This document shows, in pieces, positions 1 through 7,902 of a stretch of DNA of 19,494 nt (position 1 is its first letter; every line of letters begins with the position of its first letter). The notes below the pieces were generated by a model. The model did not search any database. It worked only from the letters and a program-made list of their open reading frames with translations, and was not told where the DNA came from. Source of the stretch: REEB95 sp035934995 (lineage in GTDB: Bacteria; Pseudomonadota; Alphaproteobacteria; ATCC43930; CGMCC-115725). The position numbers and the translations under genes were made by a program. The stretch covers positions 1 to 19,494 of the forward strand of contig DASYXI010000022.1 in the NCBI GenBank assembly GCA_035934995.1, given 5' to 3'.

Positions 1-585
1 GGTCGAAAAGATGGCGACACGCAGCTTGCGCCGCACCGTCAGTGCGGTCAGGCCGAGCGAGGCGGCGAGGCCGATCTCCTGCGGCCGCAAGCGCCGGCCC
101 GCGGCCAGCACGGTCGCGCCGCGCTTCACGTCCTCGCCGGCGAAGCGGCGATTGGCGCCCCGCTTGATGCCCATCGGCAGGGTCGCCTTGCCGTCGGCGA
201 CCCGGCAATCCTCCTGCATCAGCACCGTGTCGGCGCCTTCGGGCATCTGCGCGCCGGTGAAGATGCGGATGCATTCACCGGGCGCCACCGTGCGGCCGAG
301 CGGGTGACCGGCCGCGGCGCGGCCGCCGATCGGCAGGGTCGTCGCCTCGCCGGGCGTGAGCGCGTCGAAGCTCACCGCATAGCCATCGACCGCCGCGTTG
401 TCGTGCGGCGGCACGTCGCGCGTCGCCACCACCGGCTCGGCGAGGATACGGCCACGCGCCTCGTTCAACCGGACCGATTCAGTCTCGGCGACGGCGTGGA
501 CGTTGGCTTTGAGGATCTTCAGCGCCTCGCCGGCGGACATCAGTTGCCCGCCGAAGGCGAAGCAATCATCGGTCAGTTGCGCCAT
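1..585 (-). CDS. moeA: Molybdopterin molybdenumtransferase MoeA (C-terminus beyond window)
   Basis: MoeA inserts molybdate into adenylylated molybdopterin, a late cytosolic step of molybdenum cofactor synthesis. The visible 195 residues, about half of a usual 400-residue MoeA, carry the family's N-terminal hallmarks. These are a PPHDNAAVDGYAV segment (families usually show PPFDNSAMDGYA) near residues 66-78, a PGECIRIFTGAPMPEGADTV segment, and GANRRFAGEDV further on. The reading frame is open to the window edge, so the Mo-binding C-terminal part is not seen. The ATG at 585 lies inside the last codons of mobB (20-bp overlap), which suggests translational coupling in a uvrC-pgsA-mobB-moeA operon. 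The family call rests on the motifs and on the mobB neighbour. The cofactor made here would serve enzymes such as the MsrP encoded later in this window. Confidence 0.93.
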   Translation of the reverse strand, partial: MAQLTDDCFAFGGQLMSAGEALKILKANVHAVAETESVRLNEARGRILAEPVVATRDVPPHDNAAVDGYAVSFDALTPGEATTLPIGGRAAAGHPLGRTVAPGECIRIFTGAQMPEGADTVLMQEDCRVADGKATLPMGIKRGANRRFAGEDVKRGATVLAAGRRLRPQEIGLAASLGLTALTVRRKLRVAIFST

Positions 586-1105
586 GGAGCAGCGGTTCGA
601 TGCGACAGCGTTCCAGGATGAATCCGGTGATACCGTCGACGTCGTCAATGTTGAACTGAGGCAGCGGGCAACCCGCCAGAAGCTGGTCGCTTGCAACCGC
701 GACGATGTTCGCCTGGTTGGGGTACATCAAAGGTTTACCGACCGACGCGCGATAGACTTCGAGCTTCGGAAAATCCTCTCCCTTGAAGCCTTCGACCAGC
801 ACCAGATCGACCGGCGTCATCTGGCGCAGCAGGGTGTCGAGCTTCGGTTCCGGCGCGCCGCGATGCTCGTGCATCAGCGCCCAGCGCCGCGACGACGCGA
901 CCATCACCTCGGTCGCCCCTTCCTTGCGGTGGCGCCAGGAATCCTTGCCCGGCTGGTCGATATCGAATTCGTGGTGGGCGTGTTTGACGGTCGAGACACG
1001 CAATCCGCGGCCGATCAGCGCCGGCAACAGCCGCGTCAGCAACGTCGTCTTGCCGCTGCCGCTCCAACCGGCAAGGCCGAATACCCGCATCGCCGGCTTG
1101 CTCAC
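566..1105 (-). CDS. mobB: Molybdopterin-guanine dinucleotide biosynthesis protein MobB
   Basis: MobB is a small P-loop GTPase that assists MobA in converting Mo-molybdopterin to its guanine dinucleotide form. The 179-residue product has a Walker A motif GWSGSGKTT at residues 13-21, the typical KHAHHEFDIDQPGKDSWRHR block soon after, and a DLVLVEGFK segment (Walker B region). The chosen start is GTG at 1105, because it overlaps the pgsA stop as GTGA (4 bp), a standard coupling arrangement. An ATG five codons further in (1090) is the alternative and would cost nothing of the domain. The 3' end overlaps moeA by 20 bp. No mobA is visible. The position between a lipid gene and moeA suggests co-transcription, not a dedicated molybdenum operon. 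Confidence 0.92.
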   Translation of the reverse strand: MSKPAMRVFGLAGWSGSGKTTLLTRLLPALIGRGLRVSTVKHAHHEFDIDQPGKDSWRHRKEGATEVMVASSRRWALMHEHRGAPEPKLDTLLRQMTPVDLVLVEGFKGEDFPKLEVYRASVGKPLMYPNQANIVAVASDQLLAGCPLPQFNIDDVDGITGFILERCRIEPLLHGATDR

Positions 1106-1704
1106 GTCGCGCTCGGCTTGGCCGTCTTCATCGGCGTGTGTTGCGGCGCCGGACGGTTGATATGGCTCAACCCGGCGCGCAGATAATCGTAGCCGGTCTT
1201 CACCGTCAGCACCGCGGCGATCCACAGCAGGAATTCGCCGATCACGCGGACATGCAGCGCAGCCGGACCGGCGTCGCCGACCAGCAGGAACCCGATCGCC
1301 AGCATCTGGATGAAGGTCTTCCATTTGGCGAGCTTCGATACCGGCATGCCGACACGCAGGCCGGCGAGATGCTCGCGCAGGCCCGAGACCATGATCTCGC
1401 GCATCAGAATGACAAGTGCCGGCAGGATGCTCACGACCGACAGTCGGTCGTAGGCGGCGAGCATGAACAAGGTCGTCGCAACGAGAAGTTTGTCGGCGAC
1501 CGGGTCGAGGAAGCGGCCGAGGTCCGATTGCTGGTGCCACATCCGGGCGAGTCGGCCGTCGAGCCAGTCGGTTACTGCCGCCAGGCTGAAGATGACGCAA
1601 CCAAACCAAGGCCCATCGGGCGACGCCATGTAGAACGTCGCAATCACCAGCGGGATGGCGACGATCCGCGATAGCGTCAACAGGTTGGGCAGTGTCGTCA
1701 GCAT
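1102..1704 (-). CDS. pgsA: CDP-diacylglycerol--glycerol-3-phosphate 3-phosphatidyltransferase PgsA
   Basis: PgsA is an inner-membrane enzyme that makes phosphatidylglycerophosphate, the committed step towards phosphatidylglycerol and cardiolipin. The 200-residue protein carries the complete CDP-alcohol phosphatidyltransferase signature D-x2-DG-x2-AR-x8-G-x3-D-x3-D at residues 46-71 (DWLDGRLAR ... GRFLDPVAD). It also has several hydrophobic segments, for example around residues 8-26, 32-46 and 73-88. The length is normal for the family. It follows uvrC by 61 bp on the same strand and its stop overlaps the mobB start. The uvrC-pgsA pairing is common in Proteobacteria. The start ATG at 1704 gives the usual N-terminus (MLTTLPNLLTLSRI). 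Confidence 0.95.
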   Translation of the reverse strand: MLTTLPNLLTLSRIVAIPLVIATFYMASPDGPWFGCVIFSLAAVTDWLDGRLARMWHQQSDLGRFLDPVADKLLVATTLFMLAAYDRLSVVSILPALVILMREIMVSGLREHLAGLRVGMPVSKLAKWKTFIQMLAIGFLLVGDAGPAALHVRVIGEFLLWIAAVLTVKTGYDYLRAGLSHINRPAPQHTPMKTAKPSAT

Positions 1705-1765
1705 GGCATTCCGGGCAGACGGCCGGGATCCGACTCAACAACCCCGGCGGTGTTCGGCTGCGAGT

Positions 1766-3664
1766 TTAGCCCTCGGCATGGAAATGATCATAAATCTTTT
1801 TTGCGACGATTTTACTGATGCCGGCGACGCGTTCGAGATCGGTAAGACCCGCGGTCGCGACGGCGCGCGCCGACCCGAAATGGTGCAAGAGGGTGCGCTT
1901 GCGCGCCGCACCAATGCCGGCGATCTCGTCGAGCGGCGACGCGCCGATGGCCCGCAACCGCTTGCTGCGATGGGCGCCGATGGCGAAGCGGTGCGCCTCG
2001 TCGCGCAGCCGCTGAAGGAAATAGAGGACCGGATCCTTGGGGTCGAGGCTCAAGGGCGGCTTGCCGGTGCGGAAGAAGCGTTCGCGGCCGGTGTTGTGGT
2101 CGGGTCCTTTGGCGACCCCGACCACCGGCACGTCGTTGACGCCCAGATCGGCCAGAACCTGGCATGCGGCTGTCAGTTGCCCCTGGCCGCCGTCGATCAG
2201 CACGAGATCGGGCAAGCTGCTGCGGTCGGGGTTCTCCTTCAAGGCGCGGGCGAAGCGGCGGCCGAGCACTTCGCGCATCATGGCGTAATCGTCGCCGGGC
2301 GCCGCCGGCTCGCGGATGGTGAACTTGCGGTAGGCGTTCTTGATGAAGCCCTCGGGCCCGGCGACGATCATCGCGCCGACCGCGTGCGCGCCCTGGATAT
2401 GGCTGTTGTCGTAGACCTCGATGCGTTGCGGCGGCGCTTCGAGCCCGAAGGTTTCCGCGACGCCGTCGAGCAGGCGACGTTGCGCGGTGCTTTCGGCCAG
2501 CCGGCGGCCGAGTGCTTCGCGCGCGTTCAATAGTGCGTGCTGGACCAGCTTGCGCTTGTCGCCGCGTTCGGGCGCGATGATCTCAATGCGGCGTCCGGCG
2601 CGCGCGCCCAACGCCTCGGCGAGCAACAATGCCTCGGTCGGCCGGTGGCTGACCAGAATCTGCGGCGGCGGCGGCTTGTTGTCGTAGAACTGCCCGAGGA
2701 ACGCGCCCATCACGTCGGAGGATTCGAGATCGCGCGCATGCGCCGGGAAATAGGCGCGATTGCCCCAGTTCTGGCCGCCGCGGAAAAAGAACACCTGGAT
2801 CGAGCTATTGCCGCCGGCCTGGTGCAGAGCGACGACATCGGCATCGCCCAGGCCGTCGAGATTGATGTCCTGCCGGCCCTGCACCTGGGTCAATGCCCGG
2901 ATGCGGTCGCGAACGAGCGCCGCGCTTTCGTATTCGCGCCGGTCGGAAAGCTCCTGCATGTGCTTCGCCAGCCGCGCCTGAATCTCTTGGCTGCGGCCCG
3001 ACAGGAAGCCGCGCGCCTCGGCGACCAGCCGCGCATAGCCGTCGTGGTCGATGCGCCCGGTGCAGGGCGCGCTGCAACGCTTGATCTGGTAGAGCAAGCA
3101 CGGCCGCGTGCGCGCCGAGAACACGCTGTCGGCGCACGACCGCAGCAGGAAAGCGCGTTGCAACGCGATGAGCGTGCGATTGACCGCGCCGGCGGAGGCG
3201 AAGGGCCCGAAATAATCGCCTTCATCGCTGCGCGCGCCGCGATGCTTGGTCAATTGCGGAAATGGATGGCCACCCGTGAGGTGGATGTACGGGAACGACT
3301 TGTCGTCGCGCAGCAGCACGTTGTAGCGCGGCATCAAGCGCTTGATCAGATTGCACTCGAGCAGCAGCGCCTCGACTTCGGTGTGCGTGATGGCGATCTC
3401 GAGCGAATGGGTCTCGGCCACCATGCGCTTCAATCGCACGGGCAGGCCGTTGACGTTGGCGTAGTTGACGACGCGGTTCTTGAGATTCGACGCCTTGCCG
3501 ACGTAAAGCGCGTCGCCTTTGGCGTTGAGCATGCGGTAGACGCCCGGCGCCGGCGGCATGGTCTTGAGCGCCGCGCGAATGACGGCGACGCCACGCGCCA
3601 GATTGCCGGCCGGCGGTGGCGCGGCGCCTTCGATTTGGTCGTCGGTGTCGGACACGTCACTCAT
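1766..3664 (-). CDS. uvrC: Excinuclease ABC subunit UvrC
   Basis: UvrC makes the dual incisions of nucleotide excision repair after UvrB has been loaded on a lesion. The 632 residues show all expected parts. A GIY-YIG nuclease lies from about residue 37 (GVYRM at 41-45, YVGK at 54-57, Arg64). Four Cys at 177, 189, 197 and 201 have the 12/8/4 spacing of the E. coli Fe-S ligands (154, 166, 174, 178). A UVR motif lies around 225-260. The C-terminal RNase H-like nuclease has YDNSHIQG, LVLIDGGQGQL and the DEAHRFAI His. Tandem helix-hairpin-helix motifs lie at the end. An acidic/proline extension of about 25 residues precedes the nuclease. The ATG at 3664 lacks a clear Shine-Dalgarno; a GC hairpin (GCCGCC/GGCGGC, 3677-3693) sits just upstream. 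First gene of the operon with pgsA, mobB and moeA. Confidence 0.97.
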   Translation of the reverse strand: MSDVSDTDDQIEGAAPPPAGNLARGVAVIRAALKTMPPAPGVYRMLNAKGDALYVGKASNLKNRVVNYANVNGLPVRLKRMVAETHSLEIAITHTEVEALLLECNLIKRLMPRYNVLLRDDKSFPYIHLTGGHPFPQLTKHRGARSDEGDYFGPFASAGAVNRTLIALQRAFLLRSCADSVFSARTRPCLLYQIKRCSAPCTGRIDHDGYARLVAEARGFLSGRSQEIQARLAKHMQELSDRREYESAALVRDRIRALTQVQGRQDINLDGLGDADVVALHQAGGNSSIQVFFFRGGQNWGNRAYFPAHARDLESSDVMGAFLGQFYDNKPPPPQILVSHRPTEALLLAEALGARAGRRIEIIAPERGDKRKLVQHALLNAREALGRRLAESTAQRRLLDGVAETFGLEAPPQRIEVYDNSHIQGAHAVGAMIVAGPEGFIKNAYRKFTIREPAAPGDDYAMMREVLGRRFARALKENPDRSSLPDLVLIDGGQGQLTAACQVLADLGVNDVPVVGVAKGPDHNTGRERFFRTGKPPLSLDPKDPVLYFLQRLRDEAHRFAIGAHRSKRLRAIGASPLDEIAGIGAARKRTLLHHFGSARAVATAGLTDLERVAGISKIVAKKIYDHFHAEG

Positions 3665-4051
3665 CGCGCCGGCACGGCCGCCGCTCGGGCGGCGCGATAT
3701 CCACGGAAACTGTGCATAAGTTTGTTCATAACGAACGACCGCCTCGGTCGGTCGAAGATTAAATCTAGGATCTGACCGCTTTGCTCAAAAAAACGGCAAC
3801 CGCGCCAGCGGATTGTTTTTACATGGCGTTTCCGGCGCGAACTGTAAACTCCGCGTAACAGCAAGGAAATAAAGGCCTTTGCGACACAGAACGGACACAC
3901 AGTCCGCGACCTGTTGACAACTGACAGCCGCCCGCCGGCGTCCGGCCGAACCGAAAAACCCCTCTGCCGACAAAAACTTAGCGTGATTGTGACGGCATGT
4001 TTGGTCGACCATGACAATGGCCGCCGGCAAACGGGTGCAAGCACCGAAATT
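3665..4051. other. Gene-free region between the SDR gene and uvrC
   Basis: These 387 bp lie between the 3' end of the uvrB-SDR block and the uvrC start and are more AT-rich than their surroundings. I see no convincing gene; the longest frames here have no family features. It holds a terminator-like hairpin (3787-3820), a second small hairpin CGGAC/GTCCG (3892-3906), a 10-bp palindrome AAAGGCCTTT (3871-3880) and a CGACCG/CGGTCG hairpin (3736-3750). A weak minus-strand promoter for uvrC is possible: TTGAGC (3783-3788) and TAGATT (3762-3767), with a short 15-bp spacer. I found no pair of GTTC or GAAC half-sites with 7-bp spacing, the alphaproteobacterial LexA pattern. Confidence 0.5.
3787..3820. 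terminator. Possible intrinsic terminator (bidirectional look)
   Basis: A hairpin CCGC-GCCA-GCGG (3800-3811), extended by CAA/TTG around one bulged base, is followed on the plus strand by ATTGTTTTT. On the minus strand it is followed after six bases by seven U (A-run 3787-3793). Gene layout favours use on the minus strand, ending the uvrB-SDR transcript about 240 nt past the SDR stop and before uvrC. The core stem is only 4 bp plus the extension, so this is tentative. Confidence 0.4.
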
Positions 4052-4813
4052 CTACTCGCTCGCCGGTGGCACACGGCTGGTCGGCGCCCAATTCAGATGC
4101 TGGCCGCCGTCGAGCGCGATCATCTGCCCGGTCATGGAAGGCGATTCCAAAATAAACATCACCGTGCGCGCAATCTCGTCCGGCGTCGTGCCGCGCCGCA
4201 GCGGCAGCAGCTCGACCTGCTGCCGGAACTGCTCGTCGCTCTGCCGTGGGCTCGGTAGCGTCGGACCGGGACCGATGCCGTTGACACGGATGCGCGGCGC
4301 CAGCGCCAGCGCCATCGTCTGTGTCAAAGTCCACAACGCCGCCTTGCTCACCGTATAGGACGTAAAGTACGGCGTCAGATTCCAGACACGCTCATCGAGG
4401 ATGTTGATGACCGAACCCTCGGCACCGGCGGGAAGCTGGTGCGCGAATTCCTGCATCAACACGAAGGGCGCGCGCAGGTTGGTTTCAAGATGCCGGTCCC
4501 AGCCCGCGCGCGTCACGTTCAGTACGTCGTCGCGATCGAACGCCGACGCGTTGTTGACGAGGAGAGAGAGCGGCCCGACCGCTTCAGCCGCGCGCGGCAC
4601 CAGAGTCGCGACCTCGGCTTCGCGTGTCAGATCGGCGGCGATCGCCGCGGCACGGCGATCGCGGCGGCGGATTTCGCCGGCGAGCGCTTCGGCGTCCTCG
4701 CGCGACGCGCCGTAATGCACGGCGACGTCCCAGCGGTGCGCGGCAAGCGTCAACGCGATCGCCCGGCCGATGCGGCGGGCGCCGCCGGTCACCAGTGCGC
4801 TGCGGCCAGCCAT
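4052..4813 (-). CDS. SDR-family oxidoreductase, pteridine reductase (PTR1/FolM)-like
   Basis: Short-chain dehydrogenase/reductase of 253 residues. The cofactor loop is TGGARRIG (9-16), with Arg in place of the middle Gly. That is the TGxxxRxG form typical of pteridine reductases and FolM and points to NADPH. NNAS lies at 87-90. The catalytic Ser of ordinary SDRs is replaced by Asp140 (INILDERV), with Tyr153 and Lys157 in YTVSK; PTR1 uses the same Asp-Tyr-Lys set. The following RVNGIGPGPTLP also fits PTR1/FolM. I infer reduction of a dihydro- or tetrahydropterin (folate or monapterin metabolism); the substrate is unproven. The start is ATG at 4813, sharing one base with the uvrB stop (TGATG). 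A TTG one codon upstream is less likely. A folB gene, which I would look for next to this family, is not present in this window. Confidence 0.85.
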   Translation of the reverse strand: MAGRSALVTGGARRIGRAIALTLAAHRWDVAVHYGASREDAEALAGEIRRRDRRAAAIAADLTREAEVATLVPRAAEAVGPLSLLVNNASAFDRDDVLNVTRAGWDRHLETNLRAPFVLMQEFAHQLPAGAEGSVINILDERVWNLTPYFTSYTVSKAALWTLTQTMALALAPRIRVNGIGPGPTLPSPRQSDEQFRQQVELLPLRRGTTPDEIARTVMFILESPSMTGQMIALDGGQHLNWAPTSRVPPASE

Positions 4814-6966
4814 CAATAACGCTCGCGCATCCGGCGGTTTTTCGCCGCCTTGGCCTTGGCCAAAGCTTTGGCCGAGGTGCCGGCGCGACCGCCGGTCGAA
4901 CGGCCGCGCGGGGCCGTCGCCGAGCCGGGGCTGCCGATTTCCAGGTGATACTCCTCGAGCCGCCGGATCTCGTCGCGAAGCCGCGCTGCTTCCTCGAATT
5001 CGAGGTCGGCCGCCGCCGCTTGCATGCGGCTTTCGAGGTCGGCGACCACGGCCTGGAGGTTGTGCCCCTGATAGTGCAGGGCCGTGTCCTCGCCGGTCTC
5101 GACCGTGACGCGATCCTTTTCGTAGACGCTTTCGAGAATGTCGGCGATCGCGCGCTTGACGCTTTCGGGTGTGATGCCATGCGCCGCGTTATACGCCTGC
5201 TGCTTTTCGCGCCGACGATTGGTCTCCTCGATCGCCGCCTTCATGCTTTCGGTGGTGTGGTCGGCATAAAGGATGGCGCGGCCGTCGACGTTGCGCGCGG
5301 CGCGACCGATGGTTTGGATCAGCGCCGTGCGCGAGCGCAGATAGCCCTCTTTGTCGGCATCGAGAATCGCCACCAGGGAGCATTCCGGGATGTCGAGGCC
5401 TTCGCGCAGCAGGTTGATTCCGACCAAGACGTCGAAAACGCCGAGCCGCAGGTCGCGGATGATCTCGATACGCTCCAGCGTGTCGACGTCCGAATGCATG
5501 TAACGCACGCGGATGCCGTTCTCGTGAAAATATTCGGTCAGCGCCTCGGCCATCTTCTTGGTCAGCGTCGTCACCAGCACGCGTTGCCCCTTCTTGGCGC
5601 AATCGCGGCATTCGGCCATCAGATCGTCGACTTGGGTCTCGACCGGCCGAATGACCGGCACCGGATCGACCAGGCCGGTCGGTCGCACCACCTGTTCGGC
5701 GAACACGCCCTGCGTCTGGTTGAGCTCCCATGGGCCGGGCGTTGCCGAGACGCACACCGTCTGACCGCGCATGACGTCCCATTCCTCGAATTTGAGCGGC
5801 CGGTTGTCGATGCAGGATGGCAGGCGGAAGCCGTACTCCGAGAGCGTGAATTTGCGCGCATAGTCGCCTTTGAACATGCCGCCGACTTGCGGGACGGTGA
5901 CATGGCTTTCGTCGACGAAGACGAGGCAATCCTCCGGCAGGTATTCGAACAAGGTCGGCGGCGGTTCACCCGGCGCGCGGCCGGTGAGATAGCGCGAATA
6001 ATTCTCGATACCGGCGCAGCTGCCGGTCGCCTGCATCATCTCGAGGTCGAAGGTCGTGCGCTGTTCGAGCCGTTCGGCCTCGAGCAGCTTGCCGGCCTGT
6101 CTGAACTCCTCAAGGCGGACCTTGAGGTCGCGCTTGATCTGCGCGATCGCCTGGTAAAGCGTCGGCTTCGGCGTGACATAGTGGCTGTTGGGATAGACTT
6201 TGATCGACTCGATCGCGGCGGTCTTTTCGCCAGTCAGCGGGTCGAATTCGTGGATCGTCTCGATCTCGTCGCCGAAGAGCGAAAGGCGCCAGGCGCGGTC
6301 TTCGTAGTGCGCCGGGAAAATTTCGATCGTATCGCCGCGCGCGCGGAAGGTGCCGCGGGCGAAATTGGTGTCGTTGCGGCGATATTGCAGCTCGACCAGT
6401 TTTGCCAGCAAGTCGCCGCGCGCCACGCGTTCGCCGGCGGTCAGCGTAAAGGTCATCTCCGAATAGGTCTCGACCGAGCCGATGCCGTAGATGCACGACA
6501 CCGACGCGACGATCACGGTGTCGCGGCGCTCGAGGATCGCACGCGTCGCCGAATGGCGCATGCGGTCGATCTGCTCGTTGATCGAGGATTCCTTCTCGAT
6601 GTAGGTATCGGTGCGCGGCACATAGGCTTCCGGCTGATAATAGTCGTAGTACGAGACGAAGTACTCGACGGCGTTCTCGGGAAAAAAGCTCTTCATCTCG
6701 CCGTAAAGCTGAGCCGCCAGCGTCTTGTTGGGCGCGAGGATCAGCGCCGGCCGCTGCGTCTCGGCGATGACATGCGCCATGGTGAAAGTCTTACCGGAAC
6801 CCGTCACACCAAGGAGCACCTGGTCGCGCGCGTTCTCGCGAATGCCGCGGACAAGCTCGGCGATCGCCTGCGGCTGGTCGCCGGCCGGGCGGAATTCCGA
6901 CTGGATGGTGAAGCGCCGGCCCTGGTCGGCAAGCGGCCGGTCGACGGTCAGCAACGGTGCGGGCAT
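4813..6966 (-). CDS. uvrB: Excinuclease ABC subunit UvrB
   Basis: UvrB is the damage-verifying helicase-like subunit of nucleotide excision repair; it receives DNA from UvrA and recruits UvrC. The 717-residue protein has Walker A GVTGSGKT (53-60), the beta-hairpin region that clamps the damaged strand (YFVSYYDYYQPEAYVP, from residue 102), a DESH box (FVDESHVTVPQ) and helicase C-terminal motifs (GINLLREGLDIPE and QTIGRAARN). A C-terminal UVR domain (LEFEEAARLRDEIRRLE) binds UvrC. It is about 40 residues longer than E. coli UvrB because of a basic Ala/Lys/Arg tail after the UVR domain. The start ATG at 6966 has AGAGG four bases upstream, inside an inverted repeat (6967-6994). The stop overlaps the SDR start. 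No alphaproteobacterial LexA box is visible in the 34-bp leader. Confidence 0.97.
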   Translation of the reverse strand: MPAPLLTVDRPLADQGRRFTIQSEFRPAGDQPQAIAELVRGIRENARDQVLLGVTGSGKTFTMAHVIAETQRPALILAPNKTLAAQLYGEMKSFFPENAVEYFVSYYDYYQPEAYVPRTDTYIEKESSINEQIDRMRHSATRAILERRDTVIVASVSCIYGIGSVETYSEMTFTLTAGERVARGDLLAKLVELQYRRNDTNFARGTFRARGDTIEIFPAHYEDRAWRLSLFGDEIETIHEFDPLTGEKTAAIESIKVYPNSHYVTPKPTLYQAIAQIKRDLKVRLEEFRQAGKLLEAERLEQRTTFDLEMMQATGSCAGIENYSRYLTGRAPGEPPPTLFEYLPEDCLVFVDESHVTVPQVGGMFKGDYARKFTLSEYGFRLPSCIDNRPLKFEEWDVMRGQTVCVSATPGPWELNQTQGVFAEQVVRPTGLVDPVPVIRPVETQVDDLMAECRDCAKKGQRVLVTTLTKKMAEALTEYFHENGIRVRYMHSDVDTLERIEIIRDLRLGVFDVLVGINLLREGLDIPECSLVAILDADKEGYLRSRTALIQTIGRAARNVDGRAILYADHTTESMKAAIEETNRRREKQQAYNAAHGITPESVKRAIADILESVYEKDRVTVETGEDTALHYQGHNLQAVVADLESRMQAAAADLEFEEAARLRDEIRRLEEYHLEIGSPGSATAPRGRSTGGRAGTSAKALAKAKAAKNRRMRERY

Positions 6967-6994
6967 CGGCCTCTAAGATAGGGAATTGAGGCCG
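6967..6994 (-). promoter_or_regulatory. Inverted repeat covering the uvrB ribosome-binding site
   Basis: CGGCCTC and GAGGCCG form a perfect 7-bp inverted repeat with a 14-base AT-rich loop. On the minus strand the second arm contains the only Shine-Dalgarno-like stretch (AGAGG) and ends exactly at the uvrB ATG. Folding would cover the ribosome-binding site. No U-run follows, so a terminator is unlikely. Regulatory use is inferred. Confidence 0.4.
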
Positions 6995-7000
6995 CGGTTG

Positions 7001-7897
7001 CTAGCGAGGCGGCGTCGTTTCCTTGACGCGCGGAAACCGGCTGTTCTGGAGCGTGACGACGAAGGCCTGAAGTTCCGCGCTCATACGGTAGCAGCGGTAG
7101 CAGAGATAGGCGACGCTGATCACAGTGACCACCCGGAGCGCATATTCGAGATGGACCCAATCCGCCCCGATCATGCGGACGTTGAAGGCGTAGTTGCGCT
7201 CGGTGAAGTCGCTCTTGACGACGTAGAGGTTGAGCAGTGCCGGCACCGAATAGAGCGCGATGAAAGTGGTTTGCCAGGCCAGGGATAGGCGTTTGCGCCG
7301 CTCGCCCGGGAGCGCAAAGATCTGCGCCATCACCAAAAGATCGCGGCACGCGTCGTTCGGGCAGGCCTTGGCGGCCTTTTCGTAGTTGGCGAATTCGCGT
7401 TCGATGTGCGCGATCAAAATCAACAGCAACAACGACATCAACACGCCGCTCACCAGCCACAAATCGTTGCCGTCGAGATAGACGCCGAACAGCGGAATCT
7501 CGAGCGCGTAGCCGCGCAAATCCTTCTTCATCAGTTCGATGATGCGGCGCTCGTAGACCTTGAGCGCGAGATCGCGTTGCAGGTTCCCGGCCGCAGGGTC
7601 GCCGCCTTGTGGCGTGCCGAAGGTGAGGCCTTGATCGGCATAGTCCGCGAGCAAGTGCGCACAATCGTTACCGGCCGGCGCTGCGCCGGTGACGCACCCG
7701 TAATTGTCCAGCATGACGTGGAGGCGCTGTTCGTCCCAACTCGGCCAGTCGAAGTCGCGGATGCCGCAGCCGACGAAGAACAGCACCAGCAGCACGACGT
7801 ACATGACGAGACGCGTGCGTTCGCCGCTGCGCGTCACCGCGTCAAGATAAGGCTCGAACTCGTCGGTCTCGGTAACGGCTCGGGCCCGTCGTGGCAT
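7001..7897 (-). CDS. Uncharacterised four-helix membrane protein in the B12-riboswitch gene block
   Basis: I do not recognise a family. The 298-residue product has hydrophobic segments at about 30-46, 145-165, 207-227 and 250-270, which fits a four-pass inner-membrane protein. A large loop between the first two (about 47-144) contains three Cys (residues 44, 68 and 79 lie near or in it), and a second loop has CPNDAC at 179-184. No enzyme motif is visible. The start ATG at 7897 lies five bases after the stop of the preceding membrane gene, so the two are probably co-transcribed behind the TonB-dependent receptor. There is no obvious Shine-Dalgarno, and a longer in-frame extension would run into the neighbouring gene. 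It ends 34 bp before uvrB. A part in B12 uptake is possible from position only. Confidence 0.75.
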   Translation of the reverse strand: MPRRARAVTETDEFEPYLDAVTRSGERTRLVMYVVLLVLFFVGCGIRDFDWPSWDEQRLHVMLDNYGCVTGAAPAGNDCAHLLADYADQGLTFGTPQGGDPAAGNLQRDLALKVYERRIIELMKKDLRGYALEIPLFGVYLDGNDLWLVSGVLMSLLLLILIAHIEREFANYEKAAKACPNDACRDLLVMAQIFALPGERRKRLSLAWQTTFIALYSVPALLNLYVVKSDFTERNYAFNVRMIGADWVHLEYALRVVTVISVAYLCYRCYRMSAELQAFVVTLQNSRFPRVKETTPPR

Positions 7898-7902
7898 TCG
7901 GT

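Noticed and set aside
566..1741. A single 391-codon fusion frame in which mobB appears joined to upstream sequence
   Set aside because: The upstream part is a shadow of pgsA in another frame; mobB has its own GTG start coupled to the pgsA stop.
1655..3775. Two long plus-strand frames opposite uvrC
   Set aside because: Shadow frames of uvrC; no ribosome-binding sites or motifs.
3665..4051. A decayed folB between the SDR gene and uvrC
   Set aside because: I looked because folB can accompany this SDR type, but no frame shows dihydroneopterin aldolase features.
3661..4074. A 137-codon minus-strand frame in the uvrC upstream region
   Set aside because: No motif, no good ribosome-binding site, high Arg/Cys/Ser content; it spans the terminator-like hairpin.
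4624..6981. A 785-codon open frame on the plus strand opposite uvrB
   Set aside because: Antisense frame of a perfectly conserved uvrB in GC-rich DNA; composition is Arg/Asp/His-rich with no family motif.
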